From Thamnaconus septentrionalis (lineage: Eukaryota; Chordata; Actinopteri; Tetraodontiformes; Monacanthidae), in the NCBI GenBank assembly GCA_009823395.1, contig CM020501.1, positions 33,907,993-33,971,992 on the forward strand: 64,000 nucleotides of DNA. The letters are read 5' to 3'. The notes below the pieces were generated by a model. It worked only from the letters and a program-made list of their open reading frames with translations. It had not been told where the DNA came from and made no database searches. Shown here piece after piece: positions 47,870 to 64,000 of the stretch (its first letter is position 1; each line of letters opens with the position of its first letter). The position numbers were made by a program, and so were the translations under genes.

Positions 47870-49160
47870 GGCACAACAACAACAACAAAAACCGTTTCGT
47901 GTCTCACAACATTGGGATATATATGACAATATGAAGCACAACACGGTACAAACTGAGCACTTCTTTATAGAAACTCGATTTCATAGCCAGGTTTTGTTGT
48001 TGTTTCTACAGAACGTGAGGGGGGGGGGGGGTGTATGTGAATGATAACATTCTGCATACATTCACGTCTGCATTTTTCCTTGTTTTGAGTGAATTGGAAT
48101 CTCAGTCGTTTGTTGATTTTGATTTATTTCATTGTGTGAAAGAAAATGATTGTTGTTGTCGTTGGTGTTGTTGTTCTGTAATACAACTATGCTTTATAGT
48201 TATAGTAACTATTATTACAAATTATTATGACCATTATTCCAAAAGAATGGCCATCAATGAGGTTTGTCTTTCATTATGTAAAAGTTAAACTTGACGCGTT
48301 CTCGTGTGAAACCAGGACAGCCCCGTACAGTCTTTAATGTTTCATATCAAAGTGGAGTCTTTTTTATATCTTCGCAGTCGCAGTAGGAGGCACCGTGAGA
48401 GCCCCGGAAGTGCTCTCTGCCGATTTAAGAGAACTTTACGCCGCAGTATGTTATGGACGGAAGTTCCCGAGGTCACAACAAACGCGACATAACGCTTCCA
48501 TCAAACTTGTCGGAATATTTATTCGGATGAACTCTTCCGTGGGCCACCGTAATCTGATTTCCCAGTCGGCGAACTGAGGGTAAGGCTGTTTCTCAGTTGG
48601 TGAAAGAAGAGTGAAGACCGGAAGTGCCTTCGCTCTGCGTTACTTTTTGTCTTTTTCACTTTCTTACCTTCGCTGCTATGCTTTTAATGTCCCACTAACC
48701 TGATTTTTCGGTATTGTTACAAAAGTCGACACGTCTCTTTGACATTTAGTTAAACACAATAAATATTCATGATCCGTGCCATTTTATTCCCATGTAAATC
48801 AGAACTTTGACAAGGCACTAATAGTCTTGCGAGTATAAAGATAGACCCGTATTTGAATTCGGATTTATATTTTGTTGCCTTTAAGATTCCCCAACAAGTG
48901 GTCCGTCGAATGACAACTATTTAATTGGAAAACGTTAAATACCTCTAAATGTGCTTTTTCTGAAAGGTGACTTTTGAAGAATTTAAATACACAACGTGTT
49001 TGAGTTATTTCACACTGTTTTGTTTCATACCATTTGTGCTCATTCATAGTTTTGATGCCTTGAGTGACAATCTACAACGTAAATAGTCATGAAAATGAAA
49101 GACAAACCATTAAATCAGAAGTGTGTGTCCGAACCTTTGACTAGTAGTGCACTTTGAGTG
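47870..49160. other. upstream region of ube2o, ETS-type sites
   Basis: CCGGAAGT-type motifs occur near 48404 and 48618 in moderately GC-rich DNA. A family A MITE fragment is at 48925-49155. No coding exon is recognised. Confidence 0.4.
48925..49155 (-). mobile_element. family A MITE, copy 4
   Basis: Reverse-oriented: CTAAATGTGCTTTTTCTGAA, ACGTGTTTGAGTTATTTCAC and CCTTTGACTAGTAGTGCAC match the element at 30697-31074. It ends ~290 bp before the ube2o start codon. Confidence 0.65.
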
Positions 49161-49444
49161 GAGGTAATGACAAGTCCGTACCCCCCAAATGACATCAGAC
49201 AAGGAAGCCGACTCTTGCGTGATGACGCAGTCAACTGCGCTTGTGACGCAGCGCAACCGTACCGACGTAAACACGTGCATCGCGCTGCTTCCAGGTTCCA
49301 GTTTTTTTTTTCTCCCCTCACTCCTCCGTCATCCCCCCTCGCTCTCTCTCTCTCTCTCCTCCCTGCCTCTCTCTCTCTCTCTCTCACTCACTCACTCACT
49401 CTCTCACTCTGTGTCTGTAGCATCACTCCCTGACAACAGTGGTG
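49160..49444 (+). promoter_or_regulatory. ube2o: probable ube2o promoter/5'UTR with (CT)n tract
   Basis: Sequence between the MITE and the ATG includes a TGACGCAG and GACGTAAACACG stretch, then a long CT tract (about 49325-49410) that would lie in or beside the 5'UTR. Initiator position is unknown. Confidence 0.35.
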
Positions 49445-63989
<14,545 letters not shown>

Positions 63990-64000
63990 GTACGGTGGAC

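Overview
This window looks like a teleost (ray-finned fish) nuclear chromosome. It holds spliced vertebrate genes with GT-AG introns, abundant microsatellites, and interspersed repeats of kinds common in fish genomes. Four protein-coding genes can be read by joining exons and comparing them with the vertebrate families: acox1 (+, 3' part only), rhbdf2 (+, complete coding sequence), aanat (-, complete; most like the retinal AANAT1 type) and ube2o (+, 5' part only). These genes also lie together on human 17q25, so the window is a conserved vertebrate syntenic block. The species cannot be named from sequence alone.

Layout: 40-4243 holds the last eight coding exons of acox1, followed by a long AT-rich 3'UTR to about 5.6 kb. 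From 5.6 to 18 kb there is no coding sequence; a GC-rich patch at 7.4-7.64 kb ending in a good splice donor is a candidate promoter and non-coding first exon of rhbdf2. The 17 coding exons of rhbdf2 run from 17997 to 37321 and give an 832-residue iRhom2. The last intron (30319-36889) is long and packed with repeats. aanat lies tail-to-tail with rhbdf2, with three coding exons between 44608 and 41470 on the minus strand (202 residues). About 4.8 kb of divergent intergenic DNA separates aanat from ube2o and contains a very large inverted repeat (46641-47684). ube2o starts at 49445; its first intron is 11.4 kb and carries a ~790-bp polypyrimidine tract, an ~840-bp TA microsatellite and a ~97-bp TG microsatellite. 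Exons 2-6 follow, and the gene runs off the right edge.

The genes do not form one pathway: peroxisomal fatty-acid oxidation (acox1), trafficking of ADAM17 (rhbdf2), melatonin synthesis (aanat) and an E2/E3 hybrid ubiquitin ligase (ube2o). The most interesting non-coding signals are around aanat. A compact candidate promoter combines a TATA-like box, an OTX/CRX-type site with an adjoining E-box, and a CRE-like site. A MITE in intron 2 carries a palindromic CACGTG E-box next to CRE-like sequences. A retroelement tail abuts the exon 3 splice acceptor. I found no CRISPR array, rRNA, tRNA or prokaryotic system, and no convincing novel protein system. Repeat families are described by structure and mutual similarity seen by eye; family names are tentative.
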